Assembly (NCBI RefSeq): GCF_001908205.1
Contig: NZ_LGHL01000075.1
Span: 1-64,000 of the forward strand
Length of the DNA: 64,000 nt
From: Bradyrhizobium sp. NAS80.1
GTDB taxonomy: Bacteria > Pseudomonadota > Alphaproteobacteria > Rhizobiales > Xanthobacteraceae
Reading direction: 5' to 3'
The position numbers and the translations under genes are program-made. The notes beneath the pieces are model-generated. The model was not told the DNA's origin. It made no database searches and saw nothing but the letters and a program-made list of their open reading frames with translations. Shown here in pieces: positions 46,827 to 55,596 of the stretch; the first letter of the stretch is position 1; every line of letters begins with the position of its first letter.

Positions 46827-47543
46827 CTATTGTCTGCGAGAAGCTCGCAGCTCAAACGCGAGGCGAACGAAGGTCGCGGAAATGGACCAGGCCGCCTTGA
46901 CCCCAGCGATGACGTTGCCAGAGACCTTCGATACACCTCCGATCCGGCGGCGCTGTCCAACGGCAATCTCCAGTGCCGGCAGCCGAGCGGCCGCAACCCG
47001 CATCAGCATTTCGAGATTCCAGCCATAGGTCTCCTCCTTCATCCCGAGATGCGCGAGTTCAGCCCGGCGGATGGCGCGAAATGGCGATAGATCCGTGAAG
47101 CTAGCACCATAGACGAGCCGCAAGAGCAGCCCGCCGACATGGGCCGCGATGAGCTGCTGTGGCGCCAGGCTGCCGGGCTCGCGTGAACCGCGAACGCGTG
47201 AACCGAGGACGAAGACAGCCTGGCCCGCAACGATCGGCGCCACCAGCTCAGAGACGAATTCGGCGGGATCACTGCCGTCGCCGTCGAGAAAGACGACAAT
47301 ATCGGCGTCGTCTCGCAGTTTGGCGATACCCGCCTGGATCGCGCGGCCGTAGCCGTGTCGCGGCTCGACAATCACACGAGCTCCGGCGGCCTCTGCGCGC
47401 GCGACGGTACCGTCCCTTGAGCCCCCGTCGACAACGACGATCTCGCTCACATTCTGCGTCAGCACCGCGGTCACGACCTGGCCAATCGCCGCTTCCTCGT
47501 CGATACACGGAATGATCGCCGAGACGACTGGCACCTCGCTCAC
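46827..47543 (-). CDS. GT2-family glycosyltransferase
   Basis: A 238-residue cytoplasmic GT-A enzyme like dolichol-phosphate mannosyltransferases: VSAIIPCIDEEAAIGQVV, VVVDGGSRDGT, FLDGDGSDPAEF (metal-binding D-x-D) and FRAIRRAELAHLGM. It lacks membrane anchors. Its GTG overlaps the radical SAM stop (GTGA), which is why this start was chosen over an ATG ten codons upstream. It is the last gene of a five-gene operon and may transfer a sugar to a lipid or to the product of the radical SAM enzyme. Confidence 0.88.
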   Translation of the reverse strand: MSEVPVVSAIIPCIDEEAAIGQVVTAVLTQNVSEIVVVDGGSRDGTVARAEAAGARVIVEPRHGYGRAIQAGIAKLRDDADIVVFLDGDGSDPAEFVSELVAPIVAGQAVFVLGSRVRGSREPGSLAPQQLIAAHVGGLLLRLVYGASFTDLSPFRAIRRAELAHLGMKEETYGWNLEMLMRVAAARLPALEIAVGQRRRIGGVSKVSGNVIAGVKAAWSISATFVRLAFELRASRRQ

Positions 47544-48619
47544 AGGCTCCAACGCAGGCCGCAATTGGCGCAAGCCTTCGGCGGCTTGTCGGAAAGCAGC
47601 GCCGCCCGAAAGTTTCGATATGCGCGCCCGTTCCAGATCTCCCGCAAGGATTCCTGCCTTGCATTGCCGAGCGTATAGTTGTCATAGCCATGCTGCGAAA
47701 ACGGCGCGATGCAGCACGGCAGGGCGCGGCCACTGGCCGTGAAATACATCAGAGACCATGGCCGCCGACACAGCGACCACGGCGAATCCTCGCCGCTACC
47801 CTTCAGACTTAGTCCCGGCTCGCTCGCCGCGCCGGACGCGCTGAAGGTCACGCCAAGGGAACGCGCCAGCTCTTCGGCCTGTTTCAGATAGGTCGCTTCT
47901 CCCTCGGTCAGGCGCTCGAACAGGGCCTGATCCGGCTGGGCTTTGCCAATTGCCGCTTCATCGAAAAACACCAGCCGTTGCAGATAGACCTCCTTCACGC
48001 CGATCTCGGCTGCAACCGTCACGAATGCCGGGAGTTCCGCGACGGTCTCCTTGAGACCTGTGAGCCAGATCGAAACCTGCGGCTTCATGTGTCCTTCCCG
48101 CTCCTGCAGCTCGCGAAACGCGCGCACATTGCGGGTGATGCGGCTGAAATAGTCCCTTCCGCGGATCGCCTTGAAACTCCCGCGGTTTGAGGCATCGAGC
48201 GACACACGCAATTCGTCAAGCCCGGCGTCAATCAGCGCACGGCCGTTGCGTTCGCTGAGGACCGTCCCATTGGTGTTGAACAGGACGTGGACGCTGCGGT
48301 CCTTCAGGTATCTGACCATCCGAGGCAGGTTCGCGACCAGCATTGGCTCGCCGACGCCATGCAGAACCGCCCGCGCAAGACCGGGAGCCTGATCGACGAT
48401 CGACGTGAACAGGTCCCAGCTCATGTCTGCCGGCGGCTCGAGCTCCTCATAGGTACGAGGACAGGTGGTGCACAAAAGATTGCAGCGGTTGGTCACTTCC
48501 AGATAGAGGCAGACTGGCGGACGCGCAGCGATATCGGTGCGCTCGCCCGCGACCTGCTCGTGATAACGGCGCGGATCGAATGGCTTCCCGGCGCCTGACA
48601 CTTCGGCGGAATCGCTCAT
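47540..48619 (-). CDS. Radical SAM/SPASM domain enzyme
   Basis: A 359-residue enzyme with the SAM-binding iron-sulfur motif C46-x3-C50-x2-C53 in NRCNLLCTTC, GVGEPML (GGE-type), FNTNGTVL and VSLDA. The C-terminal SPASM region has C-RRPW, GRALPCCIAPF and CANCGL cysteines for auxiliary clusters. Many SPASM enzymes modify peptides, but no precursor peptide is visible here; its partners are a nucleosidase and three glycosyltransferases. It overlaps both neighbours by four bases. The reaction is unknown. Confidence 0.9.
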   Translation of the reverse strand: MSDSAEVSGAGKPFDPRRYHEQVAGERTDIAARPPVCLYLEVTNRCNLLCTTCPRTYEELEPPADMSWDLFTSIVDQAPGLARAVLHGVGEPMLVANLPRMVRYLKDRSVHVLFNTNGTVLSERNGRALIDAGLDELRVSLDASNRGSFKAIRGRDYFSRITRNVRAFRELQEREGHMKPQVSIWLTGLKETVAELPAFVTVAAEIGVKEVYLQRLVFFDEAAIGKAQPDQALFERLTEGEATYLKQAEELARSLGVTFSASGAASEPGLSLKGSGEDSPWSLCRRPWSLMYFTASGRALPCCIAPFSQHGYDNYTLGNARQESLREIWNGRAYRNFRAALLSDKPPKACANCGLRWSL

Positions 48620-49977
48620 GCTGATTCCCCCTTATCTGCGGTTCGCTGCATGCGAGTCCAGGCCATGGCAGCCCAAGCGAGCAAAAGGCCTCCGAACAGG
48701 ACCGACTTGGTCACCATTCTTGGAATGTAGAAATCCCAGTCGAGCTGCTCCGACAGCAACAGCGCTCCGATCGACACGATCCAGGTTGGCGCAGAGCCGC
48801 ACAGGGCGACAAACGGCATGATAACAAGAAAATACCAAGGATAGTTTGGCGACAACAACAGGAGGGTAACGAGTAACAGCATGTTGATGTGAGCGAGCCG
48901 GGACGCGACGGCGTGATCGGCGCTGCGGGCCACGGAGAGCCCCAAGAACAAGAGAAGCAGCGCTGCCAATATGACGTAGGCGATGACATCACCTTGATGC
49001 TCGCCAAACACAAGCCGCCAGACTGACAACAGCCAGAGATCGTTGCCGGCCCTGATGCCTTCTTCCGTCAGATAGCCGTTGGCCAGGAAGCCAAGAACTC
49101 CCCACCCGACCGACAGATAGGGAAGATAGCAAAGCGCCACGACAGCGATCACGACGAGCGGCATTTTGAGGTCCCACGGGCGCCAGATCCCGGCCAGCAC
49201 GGGCGCAACATAAGGTTTCACCAGCACTGAACATGCGATCGCGACGGCGCCGCGGAGTGCATGACCGGCCAGCGCGATCCACAGGCCGAGCAGCATCAAC
49301 GCCACCATCAGCGCGTCTACATGGCCGCTGTTGGCAATCTCCCACACGGGAAGCGGATGCCAGAGATAGGCGGTCACACGCGTCATCGGGCGGTTCATGC
49401 GCCGCAGCAAGAGCACGATCAGCAAAACGGTGATGGACTCGGCCCCCAGCAGCGCGATGCGCATCACGGTCACATTTTCACCGATCCGCGTGACGACGAG
49501 AAAGAAGAATTGCGCGACCGGAGGATAGATTGTGACGGCGGTATCGGCCCGATTGATGTTCGGAAAAATCGCGCCGTCGCGCAAGAACGCCAGCGCCTCG
49601 TCAGCAGGGGCGAAGCGATACGGGTTAATGCCGTTCGCCTGAACCCTGCCATCCCAGACATAGCGATAGATGTCGCTGGACAGCAGCGGATCGAACCACA
49701 GCGCATAGACTCTCAGAACGATCGCAACGCCGAAGATGAACCACAGAACGCGCCCATCTTGCCTGCGCTCGGCGAGCCGCGTCGCCACGATCGCAAGCAG
49801 CCCCACGGGAATAGTCGCGGCCATGAAGGCATTGTCGCCGAGAGCCTCGAAGGCGAACGGTGTGATGAGCGTCAGACCGACAACGACAATACCGATGCCT
49901 GCCAGCAGATGAAGCGGAGACGCGCTGTCGGCGACACGCGCCATTCGACCGAATTGATGGGCAACAGCTCCTGACAT
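48616..49977 (-). CDS. Polytopic GT-C (GT87-like) glycosyltransferase
   Basis: A 453-residue inner-membrane protein with about 11-12 helices. The loop after the second to third helix has FDPLLSSDIYRYVWDGRVQANGINPYRFAP, the acidic first loop of polyprenyl-phosphate-mannose-dependent GT-C enzymes, and YPPVAQFFF. It probably transfers a sugar from a polyprenyl carrier at the periplasmic face. Stop and start with the radical SAM gene overlap by four bases. Confidence 0.85.
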   Translation of the reverse strand: MSGAVAHQFGRMARVADSASPLHLLAGIGIVVVGLTLITPFAFEALGDNAFMAATIPVGLLAIVATRLAERRQDGRVLWFIFGVAIVLRVYALWFDPLLSSDIYRYVWDGRVQANGINPYRFAPADEALAFLRDGAIFPNINRADTAVTIYPPVAQFFFLVVTRIGENVTVMRIALLGAESITVLLIVLLLRRMNRPMTRVTAYLWHPLPVWEIANSGHVDALMVALMLLGLWIALAGHALRGAVAIACSVLVKPYVAPVLAGIWRPWDLKMPLVVIAVVALCYLPYLSVGWGVLGFLANGYLTEEGIRAGNDLWLLSVWRLVFGEHQGDVIAYVILAALLLLFLGLSVARSADHAVASRLAHINMLLLVTLLLLSPNYPWYFLVIMPFVALCGSAPTWIVSIGALLLSEQLDWDFYIPRMVTKSVLFGGLLLAWAAMAWTRMQRTADKGESA

Positions 49978-49981
49978 TGGC

Positions 49982-50686
49982 TCACAGATCTAACTGCGGC
50001 ACGGTGCCGAGAAAGGCCCGGCTCGCCGCAGCAAGCCCGCCTCCCCGAAACCGGGTCGAGCGCCCAGCCAGTTCGTCCTGCAGCCAACGCAACGTTTGGA
50101 TGTCGTCGACGTCGTACCATTCCGAAAGCAGCGTTGTGGCAAGCCCGATTTCGGCGGCGCGCTCGCAGGTACTGCGGGCAACTGTTTCCGTTCCCCATGC
50201 AATCTGCGTGAACAATTGCCGATGCGGGTGTTTCAAGCCGATGAGATAATAGCCGCCGTCGGAGGCCGGCCCAAGCACCATCCGGTCGCCCGCCTCGCGC
50301 AGGGCTTCAACAGCCTGCACCAGCAGGCGGGTTGGCAGGGTCGGGCTGTCGCCATTGACGAGCAGGACGCAGTCATGTCCGGCCTCCAGGAGCGCGCGCG
50401 TCGCGCCAAGCAGCACATGGCCGAGATCGTCGCCGGTCTGGAGCAACAGTCCGAACGTCGCCGGAAGCAGCTGCCGCATGATGTGTTCGGTGCCCGCCGG
50501 CGCATAGACTCCGTAGCCTCGTCTGCCGAGCGGCTCAGGGACCGCCTCGATGGCCGCGGCAACGTCCCGGAGAAAGCAGGCGGACAGCTCGGAAGCGGCG
50601 ACCTCGCCAACGGCTGTCGCAAGCCGTGTTTTTGAGCGGCCGGGCTGCGGCGTCTTGCCGATGATCCCGATCGCCGCGACGCTCAC
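49982..50686 (-). CDS. TIGR04282/DUF2064 GT-A transferase
   Basis: A 234-residue nucleotide-diphospho-sugar transferase-like protein. GIIGKTPQPGRSKTRL is the nucleotide-binding opening, LLVNGDSPTLP and GPASDGGYYLIGL match the DUF2064 core, and VDDIQTLRWLQDEL closes it. The TIGR04282 family is defined by association with radical SAM genes, including arsenosugar-type loci, which fits the neighbouring radical SAM gene. Its ATG overlaps the nucleosidase stop; the GT-C gene begins four bases after its stop. Confidence 0.9.
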   Translation of the reverse strand: MSVAAIGIIGKTPQPGRSKTRLATAVGEVAASELSACFLRDVAAAIEAVPEPLGRRGYGVYAPAGTEHIMRQLLPATFGLLLQTGDDLGHVLLGATRALLEAGHDCVLLVNGDSPTLPTRLLVQAVEALREAGDRMVLGPASDGGYYLIGLKHPHRQLFTQIAWGTETVARSTCERAAEIGLATTLLSEWYDVDDIQTLRWLQDELAGRSTRFRGGGLAAASRAFLGTVPQLDL

Positions 50687-51492
50687 GGCAATCGTGACCG
50701 CAGGCGATCGGCAGCGATCGCGATCAATTGCAGCGCATCATGGCTACCGTCCGCCTCACCTTTTTCAAAGTCACCATCGACGCGTCCCATCTGATTTGTC
50801 ACATGGGCAAAGCACAGTACTGGCTTTTGTCGGACCTGTGCGAACGCGTAGAGCGCGGCTGCTTCCATTTCAACGGCCATCAGATTCCTCTTGGCCATTG
50901 CATCGATTGCCAACTGGGTTTCGCGAAATGGCGCATCCGTCGTCCAGGTCGCGCCGGTGAGAACAGGCACGGTAAAGCCGTGGAACGCGCCATCGAGTTC
51001 CGCGATCAATCCGGCATCAGCATGCGCGTAGTCGGACGCGGCCATATAGTGATAGCTGGTACCTTCGTCGCGCAGCGCGCGATCGATTGTGATAAAATAA
51101 GGCGGCGGGCGTATCGGCAAGATCTGACCCGAGGAGGTAACGCTGATCAGTAGCTTGCAGCCTGACGCAAACATTTCCTCGGCGATCAATACCGCGAACG
51201 AGGCGCCGACGGCGCAGCCGACAATTCCGAAATCAATCCCGCCGCGCCTGAAAGTGTAGAGCTGCGTGTGGTAGCAGGCCCATCCGGGTTCGAGCCGGGC
51301 TTCGCCTCGGGCAATCAGGCTGCGCACAATGTCGCCGTCAGGGTCGAGCACGCAGACGGCAGGAACGCTCGTGTCTGCAATCCGCTTTTGCCTGCGCGCT
51401 TCGCGCAGCAGATTTTCCGGCGTGAAGGCGGACGGCGCTGTGTAATGTTTTTGGGCGAGAATCGGCGGGACCCTGCAATCATCGACCGTCAT
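50683..51492 (-). CDS. Nucleoside phosphorylase / nucleosidase family protein
   Basis: A 269-residue PNP_UDP_1 fold protein. The VGASFAVLIAEEMFASG helix, TTDAPFRET and MAVEMEAAALYAFA (ribose-binding Met-Glu) show a uridine-phosphorylase-like fold. The family cleaves N-glycosidic bonds of nucleosides. First gene of the five-gene operon. In a pathway where a radical SAM enzyme leaves a 5'-deoxyadenosyl group on a product, such an enzyme would remove adenine; that role here is inference. Confidence 0.87.
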   Translation of the reverse strand: MTVDDCRVPPILAQKHYTAPSAFTPENLLREARRQKRIADTSVPAVCVLDPDGDIVRSLIARGEARLEPGWACYHTQLYTFRRGGIDFGIVGCAVGASFAVLIAEEMFASGCKLLISVTSSGQILPIRPPPYFITIDRALRDEGTSYHYMAASDYAHADAGLIAELDGAFHGFTVPVLTGATWTTDAPFRETQLAIDAMAKRNLMAVEMEAAALYAFAQVRQKPVLCFAHVTNQMGRVDGDFEKGEADGSHDALQLIAIAADRLRSRLP

Positions 51493-51768
51493 TGTCAGAC
51501 AGACCTCCAGCTCGCTGGGTCATTGGTAGCGTTCTCATCGATAGCCGGCAAGCGCCGCCCGATGGCTACGACCGCAGGCGGCCGAAGAGCTCACCAAGCG
51601 GGGAAAAAATTTCGAGGGATGTAACAAGATAGCTTTGATTGACGTAACTCCGGTGGCCTCTATTCGGTGCGGGAATGGCAAGGCATTGCTATCCCCGCAG
51701 CAGCCGGTCGTGTCGATCCCATGCTGCATGTCTCGCTGAACGTGCGCATCTTTCACAAGAAACGATGG
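51493..51768. promoter_or_regulatory. Intergenic region with direct repeats, possible ECF-type promoter
   Basis: TGTAAC at about 51619 and CGTAAC 17 bases later (51642-51647) resemble an ECF-sigma promoter on the plus strand, but no plus-strand gene follows. On the minus strand GGAGG stands before the nucleosidase start. No other gene is seen. Confidence 0.25.
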
Positions 51769-52425
51769 CTAGCCTGCCATGTTGAAGAACCAGCCGACAA
51801 AGCCCTTTCCGTCGCGAACGGCAGGGACATCGCGGTGCAACCAGGCATCAAATCCGAGGCTGCGGCCAGCGGCCTCGATCACGAACAGGAACATCAGCAG
51901 GGCAAGGAACATGTACGTCCACGGCCACTCCGACGAGTTGTCATAGAGGCCGAGCCAGAGTTGCAGCGTATAGGTGATGGCAAGCACGCCCACGAACCGC
52001 ACCGCGAGCCCCAAGATCATCGATCCTGCGAATGTGAGTTCGGCAAGAAAGACGATCGGCCCAAATATCGTCATGTGGGGCAACACGACATCCTTCAGGA
52101 AGGTGCGGTGAAACTCGAACGCCGCACTGGTCGTTTCCTGCTCGGTCCAGTATTGGAGGCCGTCGGATACCGGCAGCGGCAGCTTCCACAACATGCCCTG
52201 GAACCACATGATGCCGACCAACACCCGCACCAGCCAGATTCCGAGATGCCGCCCTGTCCGTTGCGACGGGTCCGCCTGCCAATTCCGCAACGCCATTGCA
52301 ATGCTGGCAAGCAGAAGCACCCAGAACAGCGCCAGGATCGGCCAGCGCCAACCTCCCTGGTGCAGGTAATCATTCGTCGCCGCGGTCAGGAAATGCCAAA
52401 TGTCGGTGAAGGGATTGGTCGGCAT
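51769..52425 (-). CDS. DoxX/DoxD-like membrane protein
   Basis: A 218-residue inner-membrane protein with about five helices. VRVLVGIMWFQGMLWKLPLP and the later FLAELTFAGSMILGLAVRFVGVLA segments match the DoxX/TQO-small-subunit domain. Members take part in thiosulfate-quinone oxidation or membrane redox complexes; the role here is unknown. The ATG at MPTNPFTDIW was preferred to one ten codons upstream. It follows the secreted-protein gene by 140 bases on the same strand and may share its transcript. Confidence 0.82.
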   Translation of the reverse strand: MPTNPFTDIWHFLTAATNDYLHQGGWRWPILALFWVLLLASIAMALRNWQADPSQRTGRHLGIWLVRVLVGIMWFQGMLWKLPLPVSDGLQYWTEQETTSAAFEFHRTFLKDVVLPHMTIFGPIVFLAELTFAGSMILGLAVRFVGVLAITYTLQLWLGLYDNSSEWPWTYMFLALLMFLFVIEAAGRSLGFDAWLHRDVPAVRDGKGFVGWFFNMAG

Positions 52426-52565
52426 GGGCGCGGGCTCCCGGTATCGGACAATCACTCTACGTATGGGTTGATGCGATCGTTACTTCACTGCCGTCGGCCG
52501 ACAAGGCGCGCCGCCGTCCAAACGATCGGGCGGCACGCCTCGCCCCTCATATCCGCCTGCGTGGC

Positions 52566-53324
52566 TCAGTGCGCGTCAATCCACTTGTCGGATCCTGCAA
52601 GCTTCAGCGACACATCCGTCAGCGTGATCCGGAAGTCTTTTCCATCCACGATTCCGGGGTGATCCGTTGAGATCAGTAAGGGCCCAGCTTTCTTGTAGGC
52701 CGCATAGGTTGCGCTCACGAGGTGGGGCGGGTTGGGGGCACCCCGGTGGTAGGTGATTGCCACGATCCGCTCGTCGGGGCCGACGTAGAGGTCCCAGGTG
52801 TCGCCAGGCTGGTAGCCACCTTCCGATGGATATTTCATCGCGACCTTCCGAGCGGTCCCATCACCGATCGGTAGCTTCTGCTGGCCCTCGTCGGTTGCCG
52901 ACGCGCCATCCCACAGAAGGTGGAAAGGGAGCAGCGTCCAATACTGGTCGTTGGCGAATGCCGGATCGACTTCCTTCTTGACGACATCGCTCTGGCCGTC
53001 GAGCTGCGAGCGCTGATAGGTCACCTTGACCGGATTGCCTTGCTTGTCTTTCCCCTCGTAGGAGACAGTGCCGGTTTTCGGGACCCATTCCCATTTGTTG
53101 GAGACTTTGTGACCGCCGGGAAATTCCGCGTTCCAAGTATAGCGGATGGCCTCAACTTGCCCGAACGAATCGAGGCCGTAGACCTTGGCGATCTGTTCGG
53201 CGACCGGAGGGCTCTGCTGCGCCCTGGAAACGGCGGGGAAGATCAGCAGCATGCTGAGGGCAAGGAAGAAGATCAGATCGAGACGGCTCATCTTGCAGCG
53301 CACGAGAGGTAGACTCCTGGTCAT
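52566..53324 (-). CDS. Secreted protein of unknown function
   Basis: A 252-residue protein with a hydrophobic signal segment (LIFFLALSMLLIFPAVSRAQ). AAAGGAG is seven bases before the ATG. The mature part has IRYTWNAEFPGGHKVSNKWEWVPKTGTVSYEGKD and a repeated YAAYKKAGPLLISTDHPG motif. It looks like a periplasmic lipid- or small-molecule-binding beta-rich protein, but no family was recognised. The gene lies upstream of the DoxX gene on the same strand. Confidence 0.8.
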   Translation of the reverse strand: MTRSLPLVRCKMSRLDLIFFLALSMLLIFPAVSRAQQSPPVAEQIAKVYGLDSFGQVEAIRYTWNAEFPGGHKVSNKWEWVPKTGTVSYEGKDKQGNPVKVTYQRSQLDGQSDVVKKEVDPAFANDQYWTLLPFHLLWDGASATDEGQQKLPIGDGTARKVAMKYPSEGGYQPGDTWDLYVGPDERIVAITYHRGAPNPPHLVSATYAAYKKAGPLLISTDHPGIVDGKDFRITLTDVSLKLAGSDKWIDAH

Positions 53325-53838
53325 GTCGAGCTCCTTTCGGTTTGGGGGCGAACGCGTTGTCCGAGCCAAGGCCCGACTGTCGTGGGATTTCAGCCCGGTT
53401 GAGGTGAGAAGGAAGCTTGCGTCGGGCAGCGGGCACCTTTTCCTCGTTGTGCACGAACGGCCGTTTGACACTTGTCTTGCGCCTGAAGGCTACGCTCACA
53501 TTGGCGCAACCGCGTGGAAATTGCCTGTTAGGTTGTGTTAGCTGCCGTTAACCGTTGCGAAATTGGAAGCCCGATACCTGACGGCTACTGAAGTCGTGCC
53601 GTCCCTTGGCAGACCTCCTTTCGCATCATGTCTGTTGTGGGCAAACTGGCCGTTCTAAGCCGCTGCGTTGCAGTAAGCCCTCTCATGGAGAGGGTTGATG
53701 TAATTATAAGCTAATGGTGCGCCGGTGAAATCAGGATATGCACGTCACTGACGAGCTGCTTCCACTTGTCGGATTCGGCCTTAGTGAAGGTCAGTCAGTC
53801 GCACCGCAGCAGGCGATGGTTGACATCCAGGTCGCGCG
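53325..53838. other. Gene-free region
   Basis: About 510 bases with lower GC patches (GTAATTATAAGCTAATGG near 53698-53715). A stretch ATGTCTGTTGTGGGCAAACT near 53628 resembles degenerate intergenic repeats. No convincing gene was found on either strand. Confidence 0.5.
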
Positions 53839-54045
53839 CTACTTTTTAAGGGAGTGTTTTGTGGGCGCCGTTTGTGGTGTTACGACTGTACCCTTCTGCT
53901 GCGCCACTATCGGGTTCACTTGCGGCCGAGGTCCGCCTACTGAAGAGAGCCGCCTGGATGGACCGCCGACAGAAGGCTGCGCAACTGCCGGTTCGATCAG
54001 CAGCGTGTTCGTGGCGATCAGAAGTAGCCAGAACGCTCTTTTCAT
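53839..54045 (-). CDS. Small secreted protein with VGGP repeats
   Basis: A 68-residue protein. The signal peptide is MKRAFWLLLIATNTLLIEPAVAQ; the mature part of about 45 residues contains SVGGPSRRLSSVGGPRP and a Lys-rich end. GAGG is eight bases before the ATG. Function unknown. The repeat and clean signal peptide argue that it is real. Confidence 0.65.
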   Translation of the reverse strand: MKRAFWLLLIATNTLLIEPAVAQPSVGGPSRRLSSVGGPRPQVNPIVAQQKGTVVTPQTAPTKHSLKK

Positions 54046-55072
54046 CTGTCGGCCTCGTCTACACTTGCTGCAAGGTAGCAAAAACATTGAGTTTGGGGCG
54101 CTTGTCTTGATCGACCGTAGCCCTCGGAATCTTTGCCGAGGCGTAGATAATCATTACCGGATTGGCAGCAAAGACCTATTTTCGAAAGTAAGGCCACGTC
54201 GGTTCGCGGCTCCTTGTTCTTAGGAGGTTGCGGATACAAACCCGAAAGACGATCGGCCGCTCTCCAAAACTAAGCCGCATCCAATCCCGTGGCAGGATGT
54301 ATCCCTTACGGAAAGCTGGCTCGACTCCATATACGGCGACCGCACAAGGCTAGGCGGCGTGCCGCGGTTGGTGATCAAAGGTCCACACGCACCTCCTCCA
54401 GGCAGTTGGCGGTGTGTACACCGCCAAGCGCCATAAAGGCCCTAGCGGATTTCCTTCAGCGGGTGCATGCTGCCGTCGGTGGGGCTGCGAGGAGGCTTGG
54501 TCATGCGTCACCCATCCAGACCACTACTCGACAAGGGGATGGCTTACAGAGCCGGCGGGATCGGTCTCGGGTTGCTTCCCATAGCGATGGCGTTCGCTGC
54601 GGTCCTTATACCGTGATCGGTGGCTCCGCGTCTGACCCGCGAGCGCGACGTCGCAAGGCTTTTCACACCCACGACCAGCGGTGGGGCTTACGCTGCGCCG
54701 GCCCCCCAGGAATCGATAATTTGCGAGCTACTTTAGACGCCGCTTTCGTGTCCTAATCCGCCTTCGCCGGAATCCCTCGAATACAACGATGGCGCCGAAT
54801 ATCAATTCCATCGTGCATCGCCAACGCCAAGCCGGACATGAGAATTAGAGATAAACGACTAGTCTCAAAGAACTAGCCGCTCATCGCAGGCGCCCGGCAT
54901 TACAAAGCAGCGAACCCGCGCGGCGAAGGATGAGCGCCCGCCAGCGCAAACCGGCGCGCCGGCGCCTCGCCGTTCCTCAGTCGGGCGGCGCGAGCAACTT
55001 CGCGAAACTATGGCGAGTTGCTCGCCGAACAGGCTTCGGTTGCCTGGCTGGCTCAATCGACCAAGCCTTCAC
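54046..55072. other. Largely gene-free region
   Basis: About one kilobase without a recognisable gene except the candidate small ORF at 54503. Long open frames here lack family patterns, plausible starts and normal codon use. A GGTGTGTACACC palindrome lies near 54411. It may be decayed accessory DNA. Confidence 0.5.
54503..54616 (+). CDS. Candidate small membrane protein
   Basis: A 37-codon ORF begins MRHPSRPLLDKG and ends in a hydrophobic helix GIGLGLLPIAMAFAAVLIP. AGGAGG is exactly seven bases before the ATG, a near-ideal site that supports translation. The basic N-terminus followed by one helix suggests a single-pass inner-membrane protein. No family is recognised. Confidence 0.4.
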   Translation: MRHPSRPLLDKGMAYRAGGIGLGLLPIAMAFAAVLIP

Positions 55073-55258
55073 TCAAGCGGCGGCCCCAAACCCTGGCAGC
55101 CCCTGCGCCTCTACGTCGACCAACTCATTCAAGTCGGCCTCCAAGTCCGACACGATGTCGAGAAGCAGAGCCGCCGCCACTGGGTCAGTCGTTTCCCGCG
55201 CCATCAATCGAAAGCGCTCGACCTCGTGCCAGCGCTCCTTCCACTCGCTGTCAGTCAT
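55073..55258 (-). CDS. Small acidic helical protein
   Basis: A 61-residue protein starting MTDSEWKERWHEVERFRLMARETTDP; AAALLLDIVSDLEADLNELV looks like an amphipathic helix. GGGGGAG lies directly before the ATG. The WHEVERFRLMARETTDP pattern is the helical type common among small rhizobial proteins. Function unknown. The in-frame upstream extension has no such pattern and is excluded. Confidence 0.6.
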   Translation of the reverse strand: MTDSEWKERWHEVERFRLMARETTDPVAAALLLDIVSDLEADLNELVDVEAQGLPGFGAAA

Positions 55259-55596
55259 GGCTCCCCCATGCGCTGATCCCCCAGCGGGCACGGGTATTGG
55301 TTCCTCAAACTGTGAAGTTTTTGCGGCGCGATGGGGCATAGTTCCTGTCCCATCTCCGACCGGCGGGGCAAAGTGAGCGCGGGAAAAGTTTGAACACCGG
55401 TCTGTCGAAAGGCGCGTGAACGAAAAGCAATCCAAGCTGAAGATATCGCTCAGCTCGTTCGCAAACAAAATGCAACGCGACACGGCTATTGGGCTCGCCA
55501 ACGTGAACCTGAGGTCGTCCAAGCGTTGAACCGGATTGACGCGCCGGCCGACCAATTATTTGGTTTCCAGCGGACCACCTTCGAATGAGGTGCCCG
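55259..55596. other. Intergenic spacer between divergent small genes
   Basis: Between the small helical protein (minus) and the coiled-coil protein (plus). No feature other than the ribosome binding sites of the two genes was recognised. Confidence 0.5.

Noticed and set aside
46752..46830. tRNA with an intron in the anticodon loop
   Set aside because: GACAA that could pair with TTGTC occurs downstream, but no T-arm or acceptor 3' strand follows, so no tRNA can be rebuilt.
54289..54756. A 155-codon plus-strand protein in gene-poor DNA
   Set aside because: There is no family pattern or ribosome binding site, and the better-supported small ORF at 54503 lies in another frame.
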